DNA of 64,000 nt from Lysinibacillus pakistanensis (lineage in GTDB: Bacteria; Bacillota; Bacilli; Bacillales_A; Planococcaceae): contig NZ_CP126101.1 of NCBI RefSeq assembly GCF_030123245.1, positions 990,501 to 1,054,500 of the forward strand, in the 5' to 3' direction. The number at the start of each line of letters is the position of its first letter. Position 1 is the first letter of the stretch. The notes below the pieces were generated by a model. That model had not been told where the DNA came from. It saw nothing but the letters and a program-made list of their open reading frames with translations, and made no database searches. Below, piece after piece: positions 43,939 through 51,405 of this stretch. The translations under genes were made by a program, and so were the position numbers.

Positions 43939-44816
43939 TGTTTGAATTTATTGAAGCGCATAAACAGGAGTTTTCGATTGTAAAGATGTGCCGTGTTCTA
44001 AAAGTATCGACGAGTGGCTATTATAAATGGTTGGCAAAACAGGCAGCACCGATAACAGAAAAAGAAGAATATAAAATGAAAGTCACACAAAAAATTAAAC
44101 AATCGTTTCATGAAAGCTATGGTACGTATGGCAGCCCGCGAGTACATAAAGATCTGTTGGAATGGGGTTATCCTCTTTCACAAAAAACAGTGGCAAACAT
44201 CATGCGAGGACTGGAACTGTGCGCAACACAGCCGAGAAGCTATGTGACGACAACAGATTCAAATCATGATGCACTGGTGTATCCTAATATACTGAAACGC
44301 ATGTTTTATGTGGAAGAACCAGATCAAGTATGGGTCGCTGATATTACCTATATCCGAACGCTGGAGGGATGGGTGTATTTAGCGAGTATTATGGATTTGT
44401 ATTCTCGTAAAATTGTAGCGTGGGAAATGGCCGATCATATGAAAGTAGATTTAGTGTTAATAGCTTTGAAAAAAGCGTTCTTCATACGCCGACCAAAAAA
44501 AGGACTCATTCATCATTCAGACCGTGGGGCGCAATACTGTTCAACGGAATATATCGAACTTTTAAAAAAGCATGGTTGCCAAATTAGTATGAGTAAAAAA
44601 GGTGATCCGTATGACAATGCCTGCATTGAATCGTTTCATGCGACCATAAAAAAAGAAATGATTTATCGCCAAAAATTCCAAACAAAGAAAGCAGCCTTCA
44701 AAGCGATAAATGGTTATATTTCAAATTTTTATAATGAACATAGAAGACATTCGACCCTTGGCTATCGTTCACCGAACCAATTTGAACGCTTGACGTTTCA
44801 GAAACACGCAAGTTAA
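43938..44816 (+). CDS. IS3-family transposase OrfB (DDE integrase catalytic domain)
   Basis: A 292-residue protein with an N-terminal HTH_21-like part and an rve integrase core. Catalytic residues are visible as Asp in VWVADITYI, Asp in IHHSDRGAQY and Glu in ACIESFHATIKKE, spaced as in the DD(35)E family. The GTG at 43938 overlaps the orfA stop (TAGTG), but production as an OrfAB frameshift fusion is more likely. No inactivating mutation is seen. Confidence 0.9.
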   Translation: MFEFIEAHKQEFSIVKMCRVLKVSTSGYYKWLAKQAAPITEKEEYKMKVTQKIKQSFHESYGTYGSPRVHKDLLEWGYPLSQKTVANIMRGLELCATQPRSYVTTTDSNHDALVYPNILKRMFYVEEPDQVWVADITYIRTLEGWVYLASIMDLYSRKIVAWEMADHMKVDLVLIALKKAFFIRRPKKGLIHHSDRGAQYCSTEYIELLKKHGCQISMSKKGDPYDNACIESFHATIKKEMIYRQKFQTKKAAFKAINGYISNFYNEHRRHSTLGYRSPNQFERLTFQKHAS

Positions 44817-44836
44817 TCTCAAAACCGTTTCAAGCG

Positions 44837-44879
44837 ATGGAAATCAATTGTTCAAGCTCTTTGAACAATTGACTTCCAT
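44837..44879. repeat. Long hairpin inside the IS right end
   Basis: TCAATTGTTCAA (44844-44855) pairs perfectly with TTGAACAATTGA (44861-44872). The pairing extends outwards as ATGGAAA/CTTCCAT with one mismatch. It may act as a terminator of transposase mRNA or as a barrier to incoming transcription. Confidence 0.7.
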
Positions 44880-44945
44880 TGCCCACCAAACGCAGTGCGG
44901 TAGCTTTGAAGCTCTCACTTTTTTATGTCCACTTTCTTGACAGAA

Positions 44946-45305
44946 GACCAGACCAGAGCGGAAAAGGGGTGAAGCTGATCAAAAGGTGGGCAGACCTGAG
45001 CGAAAAAGAGCTGAAACTGATCAAAAAGAGCACCAACCTGATCAAATAGTGGGTAAACCAGAGCGGAAAAGAGTTGGAGCTGATTAGAAAGAGTGTAGAC
45101 CGGAGCGGAAAAGGGCTAAGGCTGATCAAAAGGTGGGTAGACCAGAGCGAAAAAAGGGTGGAGCTGATCAGAAAGAGTGTAGACCGGAGCAGAAAAAGGC
45201 TAGAGCTGATCAAAAGGCGGGAAGACCTGAGCGAAAAAGAGCTGGAACTGATCAAAAAGAGCACCAACCTGATCAAAGCGTGCAGTTCCCTGAGCAAAAA
45301 TCAAT
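44946..45305. repeat. Purine-rich repeat array B, right part
   Basis: About eight 42-bp units, each composed of a GAGCGGAAAAG-type and a GATCAAAAGG-type 21-bp half. The period and the GAGCGRAAARG core match array A at 2967-3478, while the second half-unit differs. Long open frames on both strands are repeat by-products. The array ends just before the promoter region of ktrC. Confidence 0.88.
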
Positions 45306-45364
45306 TAAAACGATCTTTCGCATTTTCAACCAAACATCTCCAATGTTGCCGAATTGAAACCTTC

Positions 45365-45402
45365 TTTGACGATACATATAATCAAGAATACGTTACAATA
45401 AT
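45365..45402 (+). promoter_or_regulatory. Shared promoter-like block ahead of ktrC
   Basis: TTTGACGATACATATA, then AAGAATACGTTACAATA, recur almost identically upstream of mprF (51277-51313). TTGACG is followed after 17 nt by TACGTT, or after 22 nt by TACAAT. A sigma-A-type promoter or a common regulator site are both possible. Confidence 0.5.
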
Positions 45403-45432
45403 GTTATAGTAGTTTTCGGAGGGATTTTTATG

Positions 45433-46095
45433 ATGAAAAAAGAGTTTGCTGTCATTGGACTTGGGCGTTTTGGAGGGAGTATTGTTCGCGAGTTAATGAG
45501 TCAGGGTGCACAGGTTATGGCGATTGATCATTCCTCGGAGCGTGTGGATGAGTTTGCTTCCATCGCCACTCAGGCTGTTATCGCGGATTCGACCGATGAA
45601 TCGGTCCTAAATTCATTAGGTATTCGAAATTTTGAGCATGTAATTGTTGCAATTGGTGAAGATATTCAGGCCAGTATTTTAACAACTATTATTTTAAAGG
45701 AAATTGGTGTACAGCAAATTACAGTCAAGGCCCAAAATGATTATCATGAAAAGGTGCTACGCAAAATTGGTGCTGATTTTGTTGTTCACCCTGAGCGTGA
45801 TATGGGGATACGGATTGCCAATAATATGCTATCTAATACAGTTCTTGATTATTTAGAGCTTTCGGATGAACACTCGATTATGGAGTTAAAGGCAAATGAT
45901 GCAATTGCAGGCTACTCCATTATGGATTTAGATATTCGTGCAAAATACGGTATTAACATTGTTGGCATCAAGCGTGGCCCAGATATAATTGTCTCACCAC
46001 AGGCTAGTGACAAAATTTTACTAGGGGATATTATGCTTGTTATTGGGGCTGATGTAGATATTAACCGCTTTGTGAAAAAGGCATTAAATGGGTAG
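45433..46095 (+). CDS. ktrC: Ktr potassium channel regulatory subunit (KtrC/KtrA type)
   Basis: A 220-residue cytoplasmic RCK protein. The RCK_N Rossmann domain (about 1-130) has GLGRFGGSI and binds ATP/ADP or NAD. The RCK_C domain (about 135-215) is the part known to bind c-di-AMP in this family. It gates the KtrB/KtrD potassium channel, which is not in this window, as is usual for KtrC. GGAGGG precedes two ATG codons (45430 and 45433). I choose the second because MKKEFAVIGLGRFGGS is the conserved start. It is followed by a small membrane-anchored protein. Confidence 0.88.
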   Translation: MKKEFAVIGLGRFGGSIVRELMSQGAQVMAIDHSSERVDEFASIATQAVIADSTDESVLNSLGIRNFEHVIVAIGEDIQASILTTIILKEIGVQQITVKAQNDYHEKVLRKIGADFVVHPERDMGIRIANNMLSNTVLDYLELSDEHSIMELKANDAIAGYSIMDLDIRAKYGINIVGIKRGPDIIVSPQASDKILLGDIMLVIGADVDINRFVKKALNG

Positions 46096-46101
46096 TGTCC
46101 A

Positions 46102-46581
46102 ATGAACAAACGTAGATGGAGATTAGTCATTTTCGCAGCAATTATACTGATTATTGCGTTTACCATGCAGTTTCAAGAAAAAAATAAGGAAGCAGCCATT
46201 TCAGCCATTTTGGATCAGGCAGCACAAATAGATAGCATCGAGCTTTTTAAAGGAGAGCAATCTATCATTCGCTTAACAGGTGAGGATGCAGCTACCTATC
46301 ACGAAAAATATCCGCTAAGTCATGTTAGGAATTTGAGCAAAAAAGAAAGAGCTATCTTTGAAGAGAAACCAGCCTATCGGATTGTTTACAACATAAAAGA
46401 TAAACCGCTATATGAGGTAGACATTTTAAAGGTAGCAATTAGCTCTGAGCTAAATGAAGAACTCCAGCAAATGGTTTTTCGTGTGGAGGATCAGCAATAT
46501 TTAATATACTGGGCAAAAGAGAAGAAAGCACTTGAACAATCTACAAGCACGCAGCTTTTACTCGAACAATATGGAAAATAA
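46102..46581 (+). CDS. Hypothetical single-pass membrane protein
   Basis: A 159-residue protein with an N-terminal anchor (about 6-24) and an extracytoplasmic domain of about 130 residues with no cysteine and mixed charge. I recognise no family. It starts 6 nt after ktrC and shares its terminator, so it is probably co-transcribed. The ribosome site is weak (GGGTAGTG), suggesting translational coupling. Confidence 0.7.
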   Translation: MNKRRWRLVIFAAIILIIAFTMQFQEKNKEAAISAILDQAAQIDSIELFKGEQSIIRLTGEDAATYHEKYPLSHVRNLSKKERAIFEEKPAYRIVYNIKDKPLYEVDILKVAISSELNEELQQMVFRVEDQQYLIYWAKEKKALEQSTSTQLLLEQYGK

Positions 46582-46582
46582 A

Positions 46583-46626
46583 GAGGATAGTGACACAGCT
46601 ATGGCTGTCATCACTACCCTTTTTTT
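46583..46626. terminator. Bidirectional terminator between the ktrC unit and dctP
   Basis: An imperfect stem (AGGATAGTGACACAGC with GCTGTCATCACTACCCT) is followed by TTTTTTT on the plus strand and CTTTATTTT on the minus strand, serving both convergent units. Confidence 0.8.
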
Positions 46627-46627
46627 C

Positions 46628-47890
46628 TTAGGATACAATAGTGGCTTTTCCTTGAAGTGCACGTTCTTGCATAGTTACATCAAACTCTTTTTCAGATTTT
46701 GACACTACAACACAAGCTACACCATTCCCAATTAAATTTGTTACAGCACGAGCCTCAGACATAAAACGATCAACACCGATTAAAAGTGCTATTCCTTCCA
46801 CAGGAATCATTGGGAACGCAGCTAAAGTTGCTGCTAATGTGATAAATCCTGATCCTGTTACACCAGCTGCACCCTTAGAAGTAATCATTAAAATTCCAAG
46901 TAGTGTAATGATTTGTATCCAAGTGAGCTCCATTCCATATGCTTGTGCAATAAACAATGCAGCCATTGATAGGTAGATGGAAGTTCCGTCAAGATTGAAG
47001 GAATACCCAGTAGGAACAACTAAACCTACAACCTGCTTCGAGCAACCGAAATTTTCAAGCTTTCGCATCATAGATGGTAAAGCTGATTCAGAGGAGGATG
47101 TACCGATAACTAAGAAAATCTCATCTTTGATGTATGCGATAAATTTAAAGATATTAAACCCAAAGAATTTTGCAATGGCTCCTAAAATAAAGACAACAAA
47201 TATAAACATTGTAATATACACAGCAGCCATTAATAGACCTAGGTTACCTAGTGATTTTAAACCAAAATTTCCAATCGTATAGGCCATTGCACCAAAAGCT
47301 CCGATTGGTGATATTTTCATGACCATACTTACAATTTTGAAGAAAATCTCTGCCACTTGCTCAAAGAATGAGATTACTGGTTTTGCGGGTGCACCAATTG
47401 AGGCAGCAGCTAAACCAAATAAAATAGCAGAGAATAAAACAGGTAATAGTTGACCAGTTGCCAGTGCACCTACTACATTTTCTGGAATAATACTTGAAAT
47501 GAATGCACCTAAGCCTTGCTCAGTTTCAGCCGCAGCTGTTGTATATTTGGAAATATCAGCTTCAGATGCACCTGATGTATCTAAACCTGTACCAGGACTT
47601 ACAATTAAAGCAACAGCAATTCCGATTGCTAGGGCAATTGTTGATACTATTTCGAAGTAAAGTAATGCCTTCCCTCCAATTTTCCCTACCTTTTTCATAT
47701 CTCCCATACTGCCGATTCCAATAACTACTGTTAAGAAGATAATTGGAGCGATTAACATTTTAATCAATTTAATGAATAGATCTGCTAGGATTTTTAAGCT
47801 GGCACCAAACTCAGGGAACATTGCCCCTACAATAATTCCAAGGATGATAGCCGCTATAACCTGAACAGTCAAATTTTTCAGTAATTTCAT
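46628..47890 (-). CDS. dctP: C4-dicarboxylate/proton symporter DctP
   Basis: A 420-residue secondary transporter of the DAACS family with about eight helices and two re-entrant loops. Signature motifs are GTSSSESALPSMMRKLE, the substrate-site stretch VVPTGYSFNLDGTSIYLS, and TSKGAAGVTGSGFITLA. Similarity to glutamate carriers is expected, but the adjacent DctS/DctR genes favour C4-dicarboxylates such as fumarate and succinate, as in B. subtilis. It is transcribed divergently from dctS. The ATG at 47890 follows AGAGGTAG. Confidence 0.88.
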   Translation of the reverse strand: MKLLKNLTVQVIAAIILGIIVGAMFPEFGASLKILADLFIKLIKMLIAPIIFLTVVIGIGSMGDMKKVGKIGGKALLYFEIVSTIALAIGIAVALIVSPGTGLDTSGASEADISKYTTAAAETEQGLGAFISSIIPENVVGALATGQLLPVLFSAILFGLAAASIGAPAKPVISFFEQVAEIFFKIVSMVMKISPIGAFGAMAYTIGNFGLKSLGNLGLLMAAVYITMFIFVVFILGAIAKFFGFNIFKFIAYIKDEIFLVIGTSSSESALPSMMRKLENFGCSKQVVGLVVPTGYSFNLDGTSIYLSMAALFIAQAYGMELTWIQIITLLGILMITSKGAAGVTGSGFITLAATLAAFPMIPVEGIALLIGVDRFMSEARAVTNLIGNGVACVVVSKSEKEFDVTMQERALQGKATIVS

Positions 47891-48293
47891 TTTACGCTAC
47901 CTCTTTTCTAAATTTTCTTTTTGATATCGTTTTCACTAGAGATATCATAGCGAATACTTTTAAAAAAAAGAGATTTAGAAAATAAGAAACATATCGTTCA
48001 TTAAGTACATTTGCTTGCATTCACATGTAAATGTAGTATTTTCAATATCTTTCACTGTTATGGTACGCTAGTGTTAATTAATTATTGTTATAATACAAAA
48101 GTAAAAAGTGATAAAAAAACATGTTTTGTATCATTTTTTTGTAATATTGTTCATTAAGTTCAATATTTTCTCCTACTTATGTCGACTAAAGGTGTTGTCA
48201 AAAGAATTTATTGCAGATAATCTTAAAAACATATCATGAATATGGTGTGCTACTGATTATGAGAATGCAGATTGGAAAGGAAGGAATTTTTAA
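47891..48293. other. Intergenic region between dctP and dctS
   Basis: No gene was seen. AT-rich sequence carries the divergent promoters and presumably the DctR site. A possible inverted repeat is TACATTT/AAATGTA (48006-48035), and TATAAT occurs at 48089-48094, but neither could be assigned with confidence. Confidence 0.4.
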
Positions 48294-49895
48294 ATGATGA
48301 AAATGCCTGTAAACGGCAAGATATTGTTAGTGACATTTTTAATCATTGCACTCTCCTTTTTACTAGGTGGTATTTTTGTACTCGGTAACTTATTATCTGA
48401 GCAAGAAAAAGATTTTGGTCAGCGTGCTATGCTTGTTGCACGAACTGTATCAAATGTACCAGAGCTAAGTGTACATTTGAAAAATGACAATATGAAAGAA
48501 GCTGCCAAAAATATTAATAAAATTGTAGATGGTATTAGGGTCATTAATAAGGCAGAGTATATTGTTGTGATGAATATGGAGCGCATTAAACTATCCCATC
48601 CAGTAAGTAAAGAATTAGGGCGGCGAAGTGAGTCGCAGGATTTGAATGCAGCATTTAGTGAGCATTATTATGTATCGAAGGCACGTGGAGAATCGGGTGT
48701 CATGATACGGGCATTTGTTCCGATTATCAATGACAAAAAAGAACAAGTGGGCATTGTAGTAGTTGGCTATTCATTACCAACGCTGCTAGAAATGCTGCAA
48801 AGTTATGAGCGAGAAATTTTTATTACGATTGTTATTTCGTTGATTTTCAGTATTTTAGGCGCATATACACTTGGACGACATATAAAAAAACAAATGTTTG
48901 GGCTTGAACCTCATGAAATTGCAAAGATGTATGTGGAAAGAACAGAAACCTTTAATGCGATGCATGAGGGAATAATAGCCGTTGATAAGGAAATGAATAT
49001 CACCATTTTTAATGAAAAAGCGGCTGACATATTAGGCGTCACTAGGAATATAGAGGAATGTATTGGTCAAAAGATTTATAATGTTTTGCCTGATACTCGT
49101 CTGCCTGAAATTGTTGAAACGGCAACACCTGTTTATGATCAGGAGCTTTACATTAATCATCATAGTATTTTAAGTAATCGGGTACCAATTATTGTGAATA
49201 ATGAGCTAGTCGGTGCAGTTGCCATGTTTAAGGATTTAACAGCAGTGAAAAAGCTTGCGGAGGAGGTAACAGGTGTAAAAGCCTTTGTTCAAGCATTACG
49301 TGTACAAACCCATGAGCATAAAAATAAGCTTCATACGATTGCAGGACTTCTGCAATTGGGACATACAAAGCAAGCTCTTGAATATGTAACAGCCACTACC
49401 GAAAATGAAGCATCTTTAACGAAGTTTTTGAATGAACGTTTTCATAATGAAAATATTTCAGGTTTATTATTAAGTAAGGTAAGCTATGGCAAAGAACTAG
49501 GGATTGAGGTTGAAATTGACCGAAAAAGTCATTTTAAACGCTTTCCGCCTCTTTTAGATCATCATGATTTTGTTGTTTTACTCGGAAATTTAATCGAAAA
49601 TGCCTTTGAGGCTTTAAATGTCCTTTCAAAGGATGATAAATATGTAGCTATCTCTGTAGATGAGCATGATGGTGTATTAGCAATAGGCGTTTCTGATAAT
49701 GGGATCGGAATGTCCAAAGAGGTGCAGGCTCGTATGTTTGAAAATGGATTTTCGACAAAGGCTAGTGAGAATCGGGGCATTGGCTTGCATTTAATCTTTG
49801 AAATTGTAAGAAAAGGCAATGGAGATATTGAAGTAGTGAGTGAATTTATGGAAGGAACAAGTTTCTTAATCTTATTTGAGTTAGGAGAAGAATAG
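48294..49895 (+). CDS. dctS: Sensor histidine kinase DctS (CitA/DcuS family)
   Basis: A 533-residue membrane kinase. Helix 1 (about 8-30), an extracytoplasmic PDC/Cache-type sensor (about 35-170) and helix 2 (about 175-195) are followed by a cytoplasmic PAS domain (about 215-320). A SPOB-type dimerisation domain has phospho-His in THEHKNKLHTIAG (near 342). The HATPase contains NLIENAFEALN, DNGIGM and GIGLHL. This order is typical of di- and tricarboxylate sensors. It is immediately followed by its response regulator, with the transporter gene divergent. Confidence 0.9.
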   Translation: MMKMPVNGKILLVTFLIIALSFLLGGIFVLGNLLSEQEKDFGQRAMLVARTVSNVPELSVHLKNDNMKEAAKNINKIVDGIRVINKAEYIVVMNMERIKLSHPVSKELGRRSESQDLNAAFSEHYYVSKARGESGVMIRAFVPIINDKKEQVGIVVVGYSLPTLLEMLQSYEREIFITIVISLIFSILGAYTLGRHIKKQMFGLEPHEIAKMYVERTETFNAMHEGIIAVDKEMNITIFNEKAADILGVTRNIEECIGQKIYNVLPDTRLPEIVETATPVYDQELYINHHSILSNRVPIIVNNELVGAVAMFKDLTAVKKLAEEVTGVKAFVQALRVQTHEHKNKLHTIAGLLQLGHTKQALEYVTATTENEASLTKFLNERFHNENISGLLLSKVSYGKELGIEVEIDRKSHFKRFPPLLDHHDFVVLLGNLIENAFEALNVLSKDDKYVAISVDEHDGVLAIGVSDNGIGMSKEVQARMFENGFSTKASENRGIGLHLIFEIVRKGNGDIEVVSEFMEGTSFLILFELGEE

Positions 49896-50600
49896 ATGGA
49901 TGTAATAAATGTCTTACTAATTGAAGATGATCCAATGGTACGAGAAGTGAACAGACAATTTATTGAGCAAATCAAGGGCTTTTCATTAATCGGCTATGCT
50001 TGCAATGGTATTGAGGGAATTCAAAAGATTAGGCAATTAACCCCGCAGCTTGTCTTTATGGATATTTTTATGCCAGAGCAAGATGGCATTATTACGTTAG
50101 GGAAAATCCGAGAGGAGCATCTTCCTGTTGATGTAATCGCTGTAACTGCTGCAAATGATATGCCCACTGTGCAGCGTATTTTACACCTGGGTGTCTATGA
50201 TTATATTATGAAGCCATTTACGTTTGAGAGAATTGAGCAGACTTTGAAAAATTATCAAAACTACAGAAAGAAAATAAGCGATATGCAGGATTTAACCCAA
50301 CATGATGTCGATCATTTAATGCAGCAACGTCTTCCAGTGCAAGTGGCAGTTTCAACAGGGAAGGGTGCTATTCTTATAGAAGAGCTACCAAAAGGGTTTA
50401 ATCGAGCTACGTTAGATAAGGTGCTTGCATATATTCAAGAAAGTGGTGGAGCAGTATCTGCGGAGGAGGTATCAACTTATATAGGTACAGCACGAGTTAC
50501 AGCTCGACGCTATCTAGACTTTTTGGAAAAGCAAAATCTATTGAAAGTAGATATCCAATATGGAAGCGTAGGACGTCCTATTCATCGTTATTATATTTAA
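49896..50600 (+). CDS. dctR: Response regulator DctR (CitB family)
   Basis: A 234-residue regulator starting directly after the dctS stop. The receiver domain (about 1-125) has the acidic pair in LIEDDPMV and phospho-acceptor Asp in VFMDIFMPE near residue 55. A CitB-type helix-turn-helix fills the C-terminus (about 180-234; EEVSTYIGTARVTARRYLDFLE). It presumably activates dctP when DctS detects dicarboxylates. Confidence 0.9.
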   Translation: MDVINVLLIEDDPMVREVNRQFIEQIKGFSLIGYACNGIEGIQKIRQLTPQLVFMDIFMPEQDGIITLGKIREEHLPVDVIAVTAANDMPTVQRILHLGVYDYIMKPFTFERIEQTLKNYQNYRKKISDMQDLTQHDVDHLMQQRLPVQVAVSTGKGAILIEELPKGFNRATLDKVLAYIQESGGAVSAEEVSTYIGTARVTARRYLDFLEKQNLLKVDIQYGSVGRPIHRYYI

Positions 50601-50685
50601 TGCTTATTCCCTAATTTCGTTAAATATTGATTGATTTCCCTTTAATAGTTGTATTAAACTTTGATAAAAACAAGGAGATTATGAA

Positions 50686-51177
50686 ATGAAAAGGTTGACA
50701 AAAAACTGTACAATTGAGCTTTTAAAGCTGGAACACTATTATGCTATAAATGCACTCTACTCAAACGTAAATGTCAGAGCCTATCTGGGAGGCGTCCCAA
50801 AAGAAAGCTATATCGAAGCTTCATTTAGAGGAATGCTAGAAGCCCCATTTCCCAATACATATCTTTATATCTCGTTAAAGGCAACGGATGAATTTATAGG
50901 ACTTGTCTCAATAGATGAATATCATGATAAAGAGACATACGAGCTTTCATATCAATTTTTACCGCAGTATTGGGGGCAAGGGTATGCATATGAGGTACTA
51001 ACAAATGTTATAGATTATGGATTGAATGTTTTAAATTTGCCGTACCTAGTAGCAGAAACACAAACAGCAAACATCGCGTCCTGTCGCTTACTTGAAAAAG
51101 TAGGAATGCACAAGGTTCAGGTATTGGAGAGATTTGGACATGAACAAGCTGTTTATGAATTAAGAAAAAATGTATGA
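50686..51177 (+). CDS. GNAT-family N-acetyltransferase (RimJ/RimL type)
   Basis: A 163-residue acetyltransferase with the RimJ-like layout. Substrate-side strands are followed by YQFLPQYWGQGYAYEVLTNVI (about 92-112), which holds the acetyl-CoA-binding loop, and AETQTANIASCRLLEKVGM near the C-terminus. It probably acetylates an N-terminus or small amine; the substrate is not evident. ATG 50686 follows AAGGAG. It is monocistronic with its own terminator. Confidence 0.85.
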   Translation: MKRLTKNCTIELLKLEHYYAINALYSNVNVRAYLGGVPKESYIEASFRGMLEAPFPNTYLYISLKATDEFIGLVSIDEYHDKETYELSYQFLPQYWGQGYAYEVLTNVIDYGLNVLNLPYLVAETQTANIASCRLLEKVGMHKVQVLERFGHEQAVYELRKNV

Positions 51178-51189
51178 AAATTTTAAATA

Positions 51190-51240
51190 GGGTCATTTTT
51201 ACTTCTCTATAATATAGAGGAGTGAAAATGACCTTTTCTT
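51190..51240 (+). terminator. Terminator after the GNAT gene
   Basis: GGTCATTTT and AAAATGACC enclose CTCTATA/TATAGAG, forming a long imperfect stem followed by TTTTCTTTT. Confidence 0.85.
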
Positions 51241-51276
51241 TTGGCTGAGAAGCTTCGTGTGAATAGTAGTCCCTTG

Positions 51277-51313
51277 CTTTGACGATACATATAGCAAAGA
51301 ATACGTTACAATA
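51277..51313 (+). promoter_or_regulatory. Shared promoter-like block ahead of mprF
   Basis: This is nearly identical to the block upstream of ktrC (45365-45402): TTTGACGATACATATA followed by AAGAATACGTTACAATA, with only the three central bases differing. It lies about 93 bp before the mprF start. Confidence 0.5.
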
Positions 51314-51405
51314 GGGAAATAGTCATTTACCTGCAAAAATAGAACTGGTTTCTAGTGTCGGTAATTTAAAAATTTAAGAAAGCTTATGGGGAGTAGGTTT
51401 GGCAT

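Larger units (their letters stand above)
43573..44942 (+). mobile_element. IS3-family insertion sequence inserted in array B
   Basis: The element carries overlapping orfA and orfB with an intact DDE triad. Its ends share the inverted 10-mer AAAGTGGACA (43580-43589, complement at 44926-44935), with weaker similarity to the outermost bases, so the exact borders are approximate. No convincing target duplication could be identified, partly because the target itself is repetitive. The same purine-rich array lies on both sides. The element appears complete and potentially active. Confidence 0.82.

Noticed and set aside
43560..44950. Target-site duplication flanking the IS3 element
   Set aside because: The outermost bases are uncertain and the target is itself repetitive. 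No 3-4 bp duplication could be defended.
44923..45409. ORFs on both strands in array B, including a Leu/Ser-rich minus-strand frame
   Set aside because: Same repeat artefact as array A. One of the frames also runs through the IS border.
45305..45430. c-di-AMP (ydaO-type) riboswitch before ktrC
   Set aside because: The region is too short and lacks the conserved aptamer blocks; only a promoter-like block is present.
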